Source: Clostridia bacterium (GTDB lineage Bacteria; Bacillota_A; Clostridia; Christensenellales; Aristaeellaceae). Taken from it: a DNA stretch of 47,429 bases. The position numbers and the translations under genes were made by a program. Of the stretch, positions 32,301 to 39,385 are shown one piece after another (the first letter of the stretch is position 1; every line of letters begins with the position of its first letter). The stretch covers positions 1 to 47,429 of the forward strand of contig JAFXMP010000252.1 of NCBI GenBank assembly GCA_017530275.1, given 5' to 3'. The notes under the pieces were generated by a model. It had not been told where the DNA came from, searched no databases, and saw only the letters and a list, made by a program, of their open reading frames with translations.

Positions 32301-33214
32301 GCGGCGCGCTGCGTGTGGATAATTTCGAAATCGATTCCCAAACGGCCTACGCCTGCCTGAATTTTGCCTACGAGGAATCCAAGACCCTCCGAAAGGGGGA
32401 CATGGTGGAATTCCAAAGTGACTTGAACGAGCGGAATCATCGGCGGCTGGAACAGCTGCACGCCATCCGCGCATCCATCAAGCGGGGCTATAAGGGCTTC
32501 TATCTGCTTTATCAGCCGGTTGTGGACGCGGAAACGGAGCGGCTGATCGGGGCGGAAGCGCTGCTTCGCTGGAAGAATAAACGCTATGGTCTGGTGCCCC
32601 CGGATCAGTTCATTCCGATCCTGGAATCAGATCCGCTGTTCCCGGAGCTGGGGGAATGGATCCTGCGGGAAGCCATCCTCGCGGCCAAGCAGTTCCTGCA
32701 TCAGATTCCCGGATTCGTCGTCAATGTCAACCTGTCCTATTCCCAGATCGAGAAACCGGGTTTTGCGGACATGGTGGTGCGCATCCTGAATGAATTGGAC
32801 TATCCGCCGGAGCATCTCTGCCTGGAAGTGACGGAGCGGTGTCGGCTGCTGGATATGGAGCTTTTGAAAAATGTGACCGTCAACCTGAAATCCCGGGGGA
32901 TCCTGGTCGCCATGGATGATTTCGGCACCGGCTTTTCCGCCGTCGGCATCCTCAAGGAAATACCTTTTGACGTCATCAAGGTCGACCGCAGCTTTGTGAA
33001 GGGAATCGAGGAAAACGAAACCGACAGGAAGCTGATCTGGAACGTTGCAAATCTTGCCGCCATCTTCAAGGCGAAAGTCTGCGTGGAGGGCGTCGAGACG
33101 ATGGGCATACGGGATATCCTGAGGGAATGCCATGCGGGGAGCTTCCAGGGGTATTATTACGCGAAACCGCTTTTGCCCGAAGAGATCCTGACGTGGAAGA
33201 AGCCCTCGCCGTAA
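26327..33214 (+). CDS. 2295-residue PAS/GGDEF/EAL c-di-GMP protein with two EAL and three GGDEF domains
   Basis: The order is PAS (about 1-130), degenerate GGDEF (160-300, AQDHF at the active site), EAL (335-590: EALARW, EITES, DDFGSGYSSLD, EGVET, QGYYF), a PAS-like domain, six tandem copies of a 135-residue PAS-like unit with a GEDFF-type motif (about 730-1550), an intact GGDEF (RIGGDEF at about 1649-1655), a PAS domain with ENHIHPEDREAY, a third, degenerate GGDEF (RIDGTKF), and a second EAL (AEALLRW, MDDFGTGFSAVG, IKVDRSF, EGVET). It can plausibly both make and break c-di-GMP. The RxxD inhibitory site expected before the intact GGDEF is absent. No membrane segment or signal peptide is seen. 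The ATG follows ACAGGAGG. Confidence 0.93.
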   Translation: MTPTEKFSFDQRTQEILERLTIPFAIYQYLDKRVVTIALSQGFCDEFGFKKLEDAYRAMDSDMYRATHPDDKTRVADAAYRFAAFDAPYDIVYRTRTLKDPDYIILHAYGKSIYPKPDVRLCLTWYANEGACAADQETYESVLNQTLNRFLKEESQYRGSYYDYMTGLPNIAYFYELAEAGRQRMRAQKSDSAILFFDLTGLKRFNRCHGFSEGDRLLRAVAEILAKHFSNESCARFAQDHFAAFAPEKGLKERLDALIAECAWINDGKNLPLRIGIYPDRIEKVEVGVACDRARLAANTRKKAKESYYSFFDMDMLAEEKNRQEIIDNLDRAIEEGWIKVYYQPIVRSANGKVCDVEALARWQDPVRGLLAPASFIPVLEDAMLIPKLDLCVVKQVLKDVKTVEAAGMKGIPVSINFSRMDFDACDLVNEICALVDEAGVDRKMIHIEITESVVGSDFDYIKEQVERFRAQGFQVWMDDFGSGYSSLDVLQSIKFDLIKFDMGFMRRLDEGDEGKIILTEMMKMATSLGVDTVCEGVETEEQVRFLLEIGCAKLQGYYFMKPALPEQILEKFTVTVRDGIEDMRQAAYYDTMGRVNLYDLSFLVNQDDSVIKNTFETIPMGIMEVNSQGDKVRYVRTNQSFRDFMKRAFKLELSDPDMEYSMLADGHGSDIMKAIAQCRSSVNRAFIDEELEDRSVVHSFLRRIVQNPVNGRDSFAVAVLSITAPDESTTYIDIARALAADYYSIYAVDLDTDQFIEYSSPVGGMEMAVERHGENFFESGRQNAHVYIEDVESFTSAFSKEKIIQALDEQGVFSFTYRLVDEGVPKFVSMKINRMQSSGNRIIIGISMIDAQMKQQEEQKKLRQEKASLGRIAALSPDYLALYIIDPQTGRYTQYNAAQAYEDVGLAKQGEDFFADVLRDSPKAIAPEDLERHLRVLTKENMLAEIQKNGSLIHNYRMLLDGKPMPVSLRATLIQENNGQKIILGITNDEEEYRRKLEKAYKNANSKATIYTHVAHALARDCTDLYYVNLDTDEFIAFHTDDERGVLSEARRGENFFEAANQEAKIYIHPDDLEEYLKVMNREFLSKTLNHAKVYELTFRRIERGTPFYVQMKISRMEDDPRFIVFAISDVDELMRKRREEEKIQEERVVYARLHALTGNFIVVYVVDPETDHYREFSATDDYEKGFAQEKTGEDFFGKVRDAACIFNYPEDLNRFLTSFTKENVLAEIERSGLFTLGYRFMMEGEPIHVQMKAAMVEEKEGPRLIVGLNNIDAQVRQEEAGKEIERQKEIYDQITASLTEQYDTLYYIDLEDSTCTEISSTDAYKKLNVPATGSDFFADSRRSIRKYVHPEDQEKALHIHYKDVMLDNLKDTGSFSLAWRLVVNGKVQHIRHTELMARDGKHLIVCIKNIDAEVQAKLDLEADQKKSVTFTQIAERLASHYDLIYYIDCQTAYYAELSAKRKSGELKVQEEGDDFFSTARKNADRLIYSEDRERIKLFLDRDHLISQLESRRQLTEDYRMNTGGGNTQYTRMTVTYSSDRSHFIICVEDREKDVQKEKEHLAALATANEMARRDELTGTKNKTAYHEIETELQKQIEEGNASFGIVVCDINGLKVINDTEGHKAGDDYIRAACRLVCNVFHHSPVFRIGGDEFAVVLRGQDYVERENLLSLLRRQVEENIRMGEGAVVASGLAVYRPNADHAVEAVFNRADSEMYGDKARLKQEKLLQETHSLKEKANIRVISEDRRLMLDMLFKSFEVVSEGTYVYLCDMKYDLSRWSKSAVDAYGLPAEYMYGAGDIWENHIHPEDREAYHKGIEEIFSGNASGHDMQYRARRTTGEYDVCTCRGVVIRNPLGEPDYFAGTIRNHGIQGHVDTLTGLRNQYGFFEDLDGCIKRNAEVCVALFGINKFSEFNEMYGYHFGNRVLQRYARKVFELTGNMGHTYRIDGTKFAVISGTLSIPEVREQYNRFRALLHEGIEVDGKRILLDLHCGALRVDNFEIDSQTAYACLNFAYEESKTLRKGDMVEFQSDLNERNHRRLEQLHAIRASIKRGYKGFYLLYQPVVDAETERLIGAEALLRWKNKRYGLVPPDQFIPILESDPLFPELGEWILREAILAAKQFLHQIPGFVVNVNLSYSQIEKPGFADMVVRILNELDYPPEHLCLEVTERCRLLDMELLKNVTVNLKSRGILVAMDDFGTGFSAVGILKEIPFDVIKVDRSFVKGIEENETDRKLIWNVANLAAIFKAKVCVEGVETMGIRDILRECHAGSFQGYYYAKPLLPEEILTWKKPSP

Positions 33215-33269
33215 GCCGCCAAATGAAGCGCGCAGTGCACTGCCATCGAAAGAGGAAAGCGTAAGAATG

Positions 33270-33308
33270 AAATTTCCCCGCCGCTGCCCCAGGCGCGGCG
33301 GGGATTTT
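33270..33308. terminator. Bidirectional terminator
   Basis: The 9-bp stem CCCCGCCGC/GCGGCGGGG is flanked by AAATTT on the left and ATTTT on the right. It lies between the converging multi-PAS and heparinase-like genes and can serve both. Confidence 0.8.
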
Positions 33309-33334
33309 CAACCGAGAATACGCGAAGAATCGGA

Positions 33335-35140
33335 TCAGTCCGCATAGAACCGCATCGTTTGCCGGTGGCGCCGGGCCGCGGGAGCGGTGAGCGTGACGCG
33401 CCACAGGCTGCCGGGAAAGCTGCGTGCCATGCGGGGATCGGCGATGGGAATTTCCTCCGTCTGGGCGGCAAGGGCGGGGTCATACTCCGCCCGAAGGGGA
33501 CCGCTGGTAAAGCCGCCGGGGGCAAAAACGGGGGCATGCCGCAGCATCAGCACCCAGGAAATGGGCTTTTCCCCGTTCATTTCGATTCCATCCGTTACAG
33601 TCAGGCCCGCTTCCGTCAGGCACAGTTCCCGGTTCAAGGTTTGTACCCCCGCTTCCGGGCCGTAAGCCCCGGCCATGTCCAGGGCCAGGCCATCAGGCAG
33701 GCAGCGCACGTTCCGGGCAGCGAAGGCCAGGCCGGGCAGTTGTTCATATCCGCCGGGCATGGGCACATTGTGGTAAGCGGAGCGCACGTTCCACAGGGTA
33801 TAGCGCTCTCCGGAAAAGGTTTTGGCGGTGTATACCATATTGCCCGCATCCACGATCAAGGGCTGTCCATCCTTGTACAGCATGAAGGAGCCCACATCGT
33901 TGTGGTTGTGGCTTTCCCCATTGTGTCCGCCCTTGCAGCACAGGGTGAAACCGCCTTTGCGGACCAGACGGACCTGCAGATCCGGCAGCCACGCGCTCTG
34001 GAGCGCTTCTTCATGCGTTTTCTCGGCGGCGGGATGGAACAGCAGGTTCAGCAGCCGGGAAAAATGAGGCACATCGCTTAGCTGATCTCCAAGGGTCCCC
34101 CGCAGGCGGTTCCCCATCGCGTTCAAATCAGCGTCGCCTAATTTTTCCCCGGCGTATTGCAGCCGTTCCCCGGACAGGAAGGGCCGGGCGTCGCAGTCCG
34201 CGAAATTCATGAACCAGCCGCCGCCGATTTCCGCTTTCCGGGGAAAGGCGAGGATGTTTTTCAGCTTTTCGTCGGCCCAGAAAACAGCCTGCCCGCCCGT
34301 GACGGTTTCGATCGTCTCCAGGCAGTCCAGCAGTGCGCCGCCCGCCATGTTCCAGTAGGCCGCGCCTTCGTCGCAGCCGCCGTCCTCCGGCACGCAGCGA
34401 AGCCAACGGTCCAGCATCCCGCAGGCTCTTTCCAGCAGGCAGGGCAGGGAATAAGGCGCGATATCCAGGGCACAGGCGCTGATCATGATGTTGGATACGA
34501 TCCAGGGCGTCCAGTTGTTCAGGTTCGTGCGCTTGACGCCCATCCACCAGAAATCGTCCCTTTCCATGAACGGCACGATCACCCGGCGCATGATCTCGCA
34601 GTGCACGCGGCGGCGCAGCAGCGGCGTGACCCCGTCCAGCCGTTTTCCCAGCAGGCGCGCCGTCAGCGACAGGATCATGGCGGTCTGGGCGGAAAAAAGA
34701 TCGATATACGGCCGCTCTGCGTCCGGCAGGGGAAAATCCTTGGCGGCAGGCGCGCCGGGAATGGGGTTCACGTTGTGGGCGGAAATGACCCAGCTGGTTT
34801 CTTCGCAAATGCACCAGATCCCGTCCACAACATCATCCAACCCGGCGGTTTCCGAAAGGCAGGCAGCCAGCACAGCGGCGCACAGCTTCCGCCGCCGGAA
34901 AAAAAAGGGGTCTTCATCCGCCCTGCGGCTGCCCGTGCGGGTGAAGGCCAGAAAATCCACTGCCCGCCGCATGGGATAGGGCCGGGCAGCATAAGTGTCC
35001 GCCAATGCGCGGATTTCTTTTTTATATTCCGGATTCAAGCCCTCCCAAGCCGCCCGGTCCTCCGACGGAGGATACGAAAAATAGGGGCCCGGAAGCATCT
35101 GGTCTTTCAGGGGATGGGCCGCAAAGTATTCGGTAAACAT
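33335..35140 (-). CDS. Heparinase II/III family protein
   Basis: This 601-residue protein matches the heparinase II/III fold, which cleaves uronate-containing polysaccharides by beta-elimination. The N-terminal two-thirds are helical (an alpha toroid, with DDFWWMGVKRTNLNNWTPW near 190-210). The C-terminal beta part begins with the family mark ESHNHNDVGSFMLY at about residue 414 and continues QPLIVDAGNMVYT. There is no signal peptide, so it probably acts on imported oligosaccharides. The histidine phosphatase gene lies 15 bases upstream in the same operon. The true substrate is unknown. Confidence 0.88.
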   Translation of the reverse strand: MFTEYFAAHPLKDQMLPGPYFSYPPSEDRAAWEGLNPEYKKEIRALADTYAARPYPMRRAVDFLAFTRTGSRRADEDPFFFRRRKLCAAVLAACLSETAGLDDVVDGIWCICEETSWVISAHNVNPIPGAPAAKDFPLPDAERPYIDLFSAQTAMILSLTARLLGKRLDGVTPLLRRRVHCEIMRRVIVPFMERDDFWWMGVKRTNLNNWTPWIVSNIMISACALDIAPYSLPCLLERACGMLDRWLRCVPEDGGCDEGAAYWNMAGGALLDCLETIETVTGGQAVFWADEKLKNILAFPRKAEIGGGWFMNFADCDARPFLSGERLQYAGEKLGDADLNAMGNRLRGTLGDQLSDVPHFSRLLNLLFHPAAEKTHEEALQSAWLPDLQVRLVRKGGFTLCCKGGHNGESHNHNDVGSFMLYKDGQPLIVDAGNMVYTAKTFSGERYTLWNVRSAYHNVPMPGGYEQLPGLAFAARNVRCLPDGLALDMAGAYGPEAGVQTLNRELCLTEAGLTVTDGIEMNGEKPISWVLMLRHAPVFAPGGFTSGPLRAEYDPALAAQTEEIPIADPRMARSFPGSLWRVTLTAPAARRHRQTMRFYAD

Positions 35141-35155
35141 GTTTTTTTCCTTTCG

Positions 35156-35830
35156 TCAGCCACCCTGTCCGTAGGGCACGTGCCGCCCGTCGTTGGCCAG
35201 TTCCAGGCAGGGCAGGGCCGGTTCGTTCAGTTCGTCGGAAAATCGGGCCACGGTGATGCCGCAGAAGGGCTCGTGCATGGTGGCGCACAGGTAGGGGAAG
35301 GTGAGGTTGAAGATGCGGGACAGGGCCGCCACGGAGGAACCGCCGTGACTGAACAGGGCCACGGCAGCGGGGTGATCGGCCCGCACGCAGCGGTAATAAT
35401 GCCCGTCGTGTTCATATCCCAGAGCCGCCATCCAGCCGTCGATTTCCCGGCCTACCCGGGCGGCGTCCTCCACCACCACGTTGTTTTCATACAGGGGATG
35501 GCTGGCCCAGGCGGGATCGGTCAGGTCGTAGCCCCGGCGCATGAGCTCGTTGGCTGTTTCCCAGGGGTGGCCGTGCATGAAAACGGGCTTGCCCTCCTTG
35601 TTGCCCCAGTACAGCTCCCGCATGAAGGGAAGCACCTGTACGGGAAGATTCAGGGCGTCGGCGGTGCACTGGGCGGTGTCCTTGGCGCGGCCAAAGGGAG
35701 AGGAGTAAACGGCCTGAATGCCTTCGTCCTTGAGGCGCAGGGCGGTGTCCTGGGCCTGTCGCAGGCCGATGTCGGTGAGGCAGTCCTTTTCATAATTGGG
35801 CTGGCCGTGGCGGATGAACAGAATACGCAT
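35156..35830 (-). CDS. Histidine phosphatase family protein
   Basis: This 224-residue protein belongs to the histidine phosphatase (phosphoglycerate mutase-like) superfamily. The catalytic RHGQ motif lies at residues 7-10 (ILFIRHGQPNYE); a SSPFGRAKDTA arginine segment (about 43-53), a glutamate in MRELYWGNKEG, and the second histidine in ALFSHGGSS complete the active site. The substrate is not readable. It is the first gene of an operon with the heparinase-like gene and is separated from the fumarate hydratase genes by a heptamer repeat. Confidence 0.9.
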   Translation of the reverse strand: MRILFIRHGQPNYEKDCLTDIGLRQAQDTALRLKDEGIQAVYSSPFGRAKDTAQCTADALNLPVQVLPFMRELYWGNKEGKPVFMHGHPWETANELMRRGYDLTDPAWASHPLYENNVVVEDAARVGREIDGWMAALGYEHDGHYYRCVRADHPAAVALFSHGGSSVAALSRIFNLTFPYLCATMHEPFCGITVARFSDELNEPALPCLELANDGRHVPYGQGG

Positions 35831-35876
35831 TGATACTTCCTCCTATGTAAGTGTGCGGCGGGATGATTGATTCAGC

Positions 35877-35987
35877 AAGAGTTGAGAGTTGGGAGTTGAG
35901 AGTTGAGATAAATCGAGCGCGCAAGTTCTGTTCACAGTAGTTACAGCGCGGCAGCGAAAAACATAGTAAATCTCAATTCTCAACGCT
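35877..35987. repeat. Heptamer inverted-repeat element, copy D
   Basis: The left end has four heptamers (AAGAGTTGAGAGTTGGGAGT and AGAGTTGAGAT). The right end is weaker, ending TCTCAATTCTCAACGC. The 55-base interior contains CGAGCGCGC and an AT-rich tail. It lies between the fumarate hydratase and histidine phosphatase genes. Confidence 0.77.
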
Positions 35988-35996
35988 GCCCCAGCC

Positions 35997-36563
35997 TTAC
36001 GGCTGACCAGATTTCTGCCTGTATTGCGTAGGTCCGGATTCGTACAGATTGCCGCCGTGAGCGTCCATGAGTACAATAGCGGGGAAATCCTTCACGGTAA
36101 AGCGGTGAATGGCTTCGGTGCCTAAATCAGGATAAGCCAGCACCTCGGATGAAAGGATGCTGCGGGCGATGAGCGCCGCCGCGCCGCCTACCGCGCCCAA
36201 GTACACCGCGCCGTATTCCTGCATGGCCTGACGTACAGCTTCGCTGCGCCGTCCCTTGCCGATCATGCAATTCAGACCCAGCTTGAGTAACCGTGGGGTG
36301 TAGGCGTCCATGCGATAGCTGGTGGTGGGCCCGGCGGAGCCCACGGCATGGCCGGGGGACGCTGGGGCGGGGCCCACGTAATAGATGGCCTGGCCCCGAA
36401 TGTCCACGGGCAGGTCTTTCCCTTCGTCCAATAACTGGATCAGCCGTTTGTGGGCTGCGTCCCGGCCCGTGAGCATGGGGCCGGTGAGGTATACCACGTC
36501 CCCGGCATGCAGGGACTGTACATTTTCAGCGGAAAGCGGCAAGGATAAGTATCGTTCTGCCAT
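35997..36563 (-). CDS. Fumarate hydratase class I, beta subunit
   Basis: This 188-residue protein is the C-terminal (beta) half of two-subunit, iron-sulfur fumarate hydratase, which reversibly hydrates fumarate to malate. Marks are LTGPMLTGRDAAHKRL (about 27-42), the YVGPAPASPGHAVGSAGPTTSYRMD region (about 62-86), MIGKGRRSEA and YLGAVGGAAALIA. Some members work on L(+)-tartrate or mesaconate instead, which cannot be excluded. The alpha subunit is just upstream; a hairpin repeat lies between them. The ATG follows GGAGG. Confidence 0.93.
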   Translation of the reverse strand: MAERYLSLPLSAENVQSLHAGDVVYLTGPMLTGRDAAHKRLIQLLDEGKDLPVDIRGQAIYYVGPAPASPGHAVGSAGPTTSYRMDAYTPRLLKLGLNCMIGKGRRSEAVRQAMQEYGAVYLGAVGGAAALIARSILSSEVLAYPDLGTEAIHRFTVKDFPAIVLMDAHGGNLYESGPTQYRQKSGQP

Positions 36564-36600
36564 GGGAACCTCCTTGAAAGATAAGAAAAAAGAAGAAGTC

Positions 36601-36665
36601 TTTTGAAGGATGGGGGGTGCGGGGGGAAGGAAATCTTTTCTTCAGAAAAGTTCCCTTCCCCCCGT
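36601..36665. repeat. Long-hairpin repeat, copy 4 (diverged)
   Basis: The stem arms begin CGGGGGGAAGG and end CCCTTCCCCCCG, with a mispaired middle and an inner TTTTC/GAAAA pair. The left tail TTTTGAAGGATGGGGGGTG resembles the tail of copy 2. It lies between the two fumarate hydratase subunit genes and could set their relative expression. Confidence 0.75.
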
Positions 36666-36671
36666 AAAAAT

Positions 36672-37517
36672 TCATATCTCCCCCTCCGCATGCCTGGCGG
36701 CGTGGCAGCAGACGTTGACAGCCACGGGCATGCTGGCGATGTGGGTGGGGGCGTAATCGATATTGACGGCCAAGGCGGTGGTGCTGCCGCCGATACCGGC
36801 GGGGCCGATGCCCAGGCGGTTGATGGCGTTTAGCGCGTCCTGTTCCAGTTTGGCGTAGCGGGGGTCGGGGTTGTGGGTGCCCACGGGGCGGGCGGTCATG
36901 CGCTTGGCCATGAGGGCGGCGTTTTCAAAGGAGCCGCCCACGCCCACGCCGATGATCATGGGCGGGCAGGGGTTGGGCCCGGCTTTCCGGGCGGTTTCGA
37001 TGATGAAGTCCCGGATGCCCACTTCCCCTTCGGAGGGGGTGCACATTTTCACAGCGCTCATGTTTTCACTGCCGAAGCCCTTGGCTACTGCCAGGATATG
37101 CACCCTGTCCCCCGGCACGATGCGCAGGTGCAGCACGGCGGGGGTGTTGTCAGCCGTGTTTTTGCGGTCGAACACCGGGTCGTTCACGATGGATTTGCGC
37201 AGATACCCGTCCCGGTACGCCCGGCGCACGCCGTCCTGCACCGCTTCCTCAAAATCCCCGCCCACGAAGTGGACTTCCTGCCCAATGTCCATGAAAAGGA
37301 TCGCCATACCGGTGTCCTGGCAGATGGCCACGCTTTCCTCCCGGGCGATTTGGTAGTTTTCGCAGAGCTGGCACAGCACGGACTTCCCGATGGGAGACGC
37401 TTCCGTTTGGGCGGCGGACTGAACGGCGTTTTCAATGTCCGGCCCGATTCGATAATTGGCGGTCAAATACAGTTCCCGAATGGCGTCGGAAAGCGTTTGT
37501 ACGGGGATTTCACGCAT
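36672..37517 (-). CDS. Fumarate hydratase class I, alpha subunit
   Basis: This 281-residue alpha subunit holds the [4Fe-4S] cluster of class I fumarate hydratase. Three candidate cluster cysteines are visible, in VAICQDTGMAI (about 67), NPCPPMIIGVGVGG (about 186) and VNVCCHAARH (about 273). GFGSENMSAVKMCTPSEG (about 150-167) is also typical. The ATG at 37517 is preceded by GGAGGG; the longer open frame upstream runs into a heptamer repeat. With the beta subunit it should form the active, oxygen-sensitive enzyme of anaerobic carbon metabolism. Tartrate dehydratase is a close alternative. Confidence 0.94.
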   Translation of the reverse strand: MREIPVQTLSDAIRELYLTANYRIGPDIENAVQSAAQTEASPIGKSVLCQLCENYQIAREESVAICQDTGMAILFMDIGQEVHFVGGDFEEAVQDGVRRAYRDGYLRKSIVNDPVFDRKNTADNTPAVLHLRIVPGDRVHILAVAKGFGSENMSAVKMCTPSEGEVGIRDFIIETARKAGPNPCPPMIIGVGVGGSFENAALMAKRMTARPVGTHNPDPRYAKLEQDALNAINRLGIGPAGIGGSTTALAVNIDYAPTHIASMPVAVNVCCHAARHAEGEI

Positions 37518-37550
37518 AGATAACGACCCTCCTTCTTGCAATGCACACAA

Positions 37551-37664
<114 letters not shown>

Positions 37665-37668
37665 TATC

Positions 37669-38835
37669 TCATACGATGATCACTGGCTTCGTCCTGTACG
37701 TTTCCCCTCTTGGCATGCCCGCGCCGATGGCCCAAAGCTCGTCTGCCCGGATATCCAGGGCGGCAGCGTCTTCCCGGGCGGGGCGGGTGGTGAGGGGGAA
37801 GCCGCTTTTTTGCATCTTTCGCAGCAGGGGCCGGGCGCTTTCCCGGAAGCCTAAAACGCGGGCGTGATCGGGAAGGACGGGCAGGGCGGCCCGCTTCACG
37901 CCCATGACGCCGTGGCACAGGGCCCGGCTGATGCGGCCGTAGGTATAGCGCCGGGTTTTTACGGCGGCGATCAGCGCTTCCCGGCTGACGGCGGTTTCCG
38001 CCGCTTTCAGGATGCGCCGCTCCAGCCCTTCGGAGACGCCGGGCCACTGAGCGATTTCCTCTGGCGAGGCATTCAGTAGGGTATGGCGCAAAATATCGTC
38101 CAGTCCATTCGGGGGACAGACGCCCGCCAGTACCCCCCGCCGCAGTACGGGCAGGGCGGCTTCCGGCACAGCCCTTTCGACGCCTGCCCAGTCCCCCCGC
38201 AGAATAGCTCCGCGCACAGCGGAGGCGGAGGGCCAGGCTTCCAGTTCGGCGGCGTGATAATCCTGATCCCGCGGTATGGGCACGGGCACAACGGCGCTGT
38301 TCAGCCGCAGGAGGGCGCGCAGATAGGATAACGCCAGGGCGGTATTGGGCGCATTGAGCGTTTTTTCATCGATGTTCAGCCTTTGGGCCACGGCTTGCCC
38401 TTCGGCGGCTGCATAGGAAAGGCCCCTCTTTACTCCTTGCCGGATGGCTTCGTTCAATGCTTCGTCCGGCTGCTCCAGCAGAGCGGCGGCGCTTTTCATC
38501 AGGCATAAATCCTCTGTTTCGCAGCCGAAGCTCAAATGCGTCACGCATCCCAGGGCATTCAGGATATACGTCCCGCCAAAAGCAAAGTATTCCGCCTCCC
38601 GCACGGAAAAAACGTAGGGCAATTGAAGCACCGCATCCGCCCCGCAGCGCAGGGCCATTTCCGCCCGAATGGAAGCGGGAAGCAGGGCGGGCAGGCCCCG
38701 CTGAGTGAAGCTGCCGCTCATGACGCATACGATGAAGTCCGCCCCGGTTTTTTCCCGCGCCAAGCACAAATGGCGCTCGTGCCCTTTGTGGAACGGATCA
38801 TATTCCGCGATCACGCCGCAAACCGCCAAAACCAT
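37669..38835 (-). CDS. tmcAL: tRNA(Met) cytidine acetate ligase
   Basis: TmcAL (YlbM family) activates acetate with ATP and makes N4-acetylcytidine at the wobble position of elongator tRNA-Met. The 388 residues start AVCGVIAEYDPFHKGHERH, the nucleotidyltransferase HxGH motif (FHKGH), then CVMSGSFTQRG, LPYVFSVREAEYFA and IPRDQDY, all family-like; a C-terminal tRNA-binding part follows. The ATG at 38835 is close to GGGGAAG; a TTG two codons later is better spaced and also possible. A promoter is at 38861-38889. Confidence 0.93.
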   Translation of the reverse strand: MVLAVCGVIAEYDPFHKGHERHLCLAREKTGADFIVCVMSGSFTQRGLPALLPASIRAEMALRCGADAVLQLPYVFSVREAEYFAFGGTYILNALGCVTHLSFGCETEDLCLMKSAAALLEQPDEALNEAIRQGVKRGLSYAAAEGQAVAQRLNIDEKTLNAPNTALALSYLRALLRLNSAVVPVPIPRDQDYHAAELEAWPSASAVRGAILRGDWAGVERAVPEAALPVLRRGVLAGVCPPNGLDDILRHTLLNASPEEIAQWPGVSEGLERRILKAAETAVSREALIAAVKTRRYTYGRISRALCHGVMGVKRAALPVLPDHARVLGFRESARPLLRKMQKSGFPLTTRPAREDAAALDIRADELWAIGAGMPRGETYRTKPVIIV

Positions 38836-38860
38836 CACTTCCCCGCCGCAACATATTTTC

Positions 38861-38889
38861 ATTATAATGCACCGCCCAGTTTCCCGCAA
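38861..38889 (-). promoter_or_regulatory. Sigma-A promoter for tmcAL
   Basis: On the minus strand, TTGCGG (38889-38884) and a perfect TATAAT (38866-38861) are spaced by 17 bp. Its -35 box lies nine bases from that of the divergent promoter at 38898. Confidence 0.78.
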
Positions 38890-38897
38890 GCATCTTC

Positions 38898-38926
38898 TTG
38901 CATCCCGGCCCAGTTTCTGGTATACT
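38898..38926 (+). promoter_or_regulatory. Sigma-A promoter for the DUF1934 gene
   Basis: TTGCAT (38898-38903) and TATACT (38921-38926) are spaced by 17 bp, with an extended TGG. The spacer CCCGGCCCAGTTTCTGG is almost the same as in the promoter at 12962-12990. Confidence 0.8.
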
Positions 38927-38947
38927 AATTTTGGAGGATTATACAGA

Positions 38948-39385
38948 ATGAAGAAAAACCAGCAAGTGCTATTATCGGTCATGGGCTGGACCCATGACGA
39001 CGATGATCCCTCGGATGCCGTGCGGCTGCTGACCACGGGCACCCTGTCCGGCGATAAAGACCGTTGGCGCATCGATTACACCGAGACCCAGCCGGATAAC
39101 GAAAGCAGCGATGTGATCCTGACCATGGGCAAGGGCGTGGTGACCATGCAGCGCTCGGGGCCCTACGGCGCCAGCATGGTGTTTCAGCAGGGCCACCGCT
39201 ACGAAGGCTCCTACCGCACGCCCTACGGCGACTTAAGCATGGGCGTATTTCCCACCCACGTAAAATATTCGGTGGAAAACGGTCTGGCTGGGCAGGTGGA
39301 TCTGACCTACCAGCTGGACTTGCAGGGGCAGTTCGCCGCCATGCATGAACTGCGCATCCGCTTCTGCCCGGCGGGCAAGCCGTGA
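38948..39385 (+). CDS. DUF1934 (YwiB-like) beta-barrel protein
   Basis: This 145-residue protein matches the DUF1934/YwiB family, small calycin-like beta barrels of unknown function common in Firmicutes. Marks are DRWRIDYTETQPDNESSDVI, VVTMQRSGPYGASMVFQQG, TPYGDLSMGVFPTHVKYSV and LTYQLDLQGQFAAMHELRI, the alternating beta-strand pattern of the family. The ATG follows GGAGGATT. The next gene overlaps its stop by four bases (GTGA), so they are coupled. It is divergent from tmcAL, with which it shares a promoter region. Confidence 0.88.
   Translation: MKKNQQVLLSVMGWTHDDDDPSDAVRLLTTGTLSGDKDRWRIDYTETQPDNESSDVILTMGKGVVTMQRSGPYGASMVFQQGHRYEGSYRTPYGDLSMGVFPTHVKYSVENGLAGQVDLTYQLDLQGQFAAMHELRIRFCPAGKP

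Noticed and set aside
29558..32461. Long open reading frame (967 codons) antisense to the giant c-di-GMP gene
   Set aside because: It is an out-of-frame shadow of a GC-rich gene: His- and Gly-rich composition with no family match, no ribosome site, and the sense strand encodes well-conserved domains.
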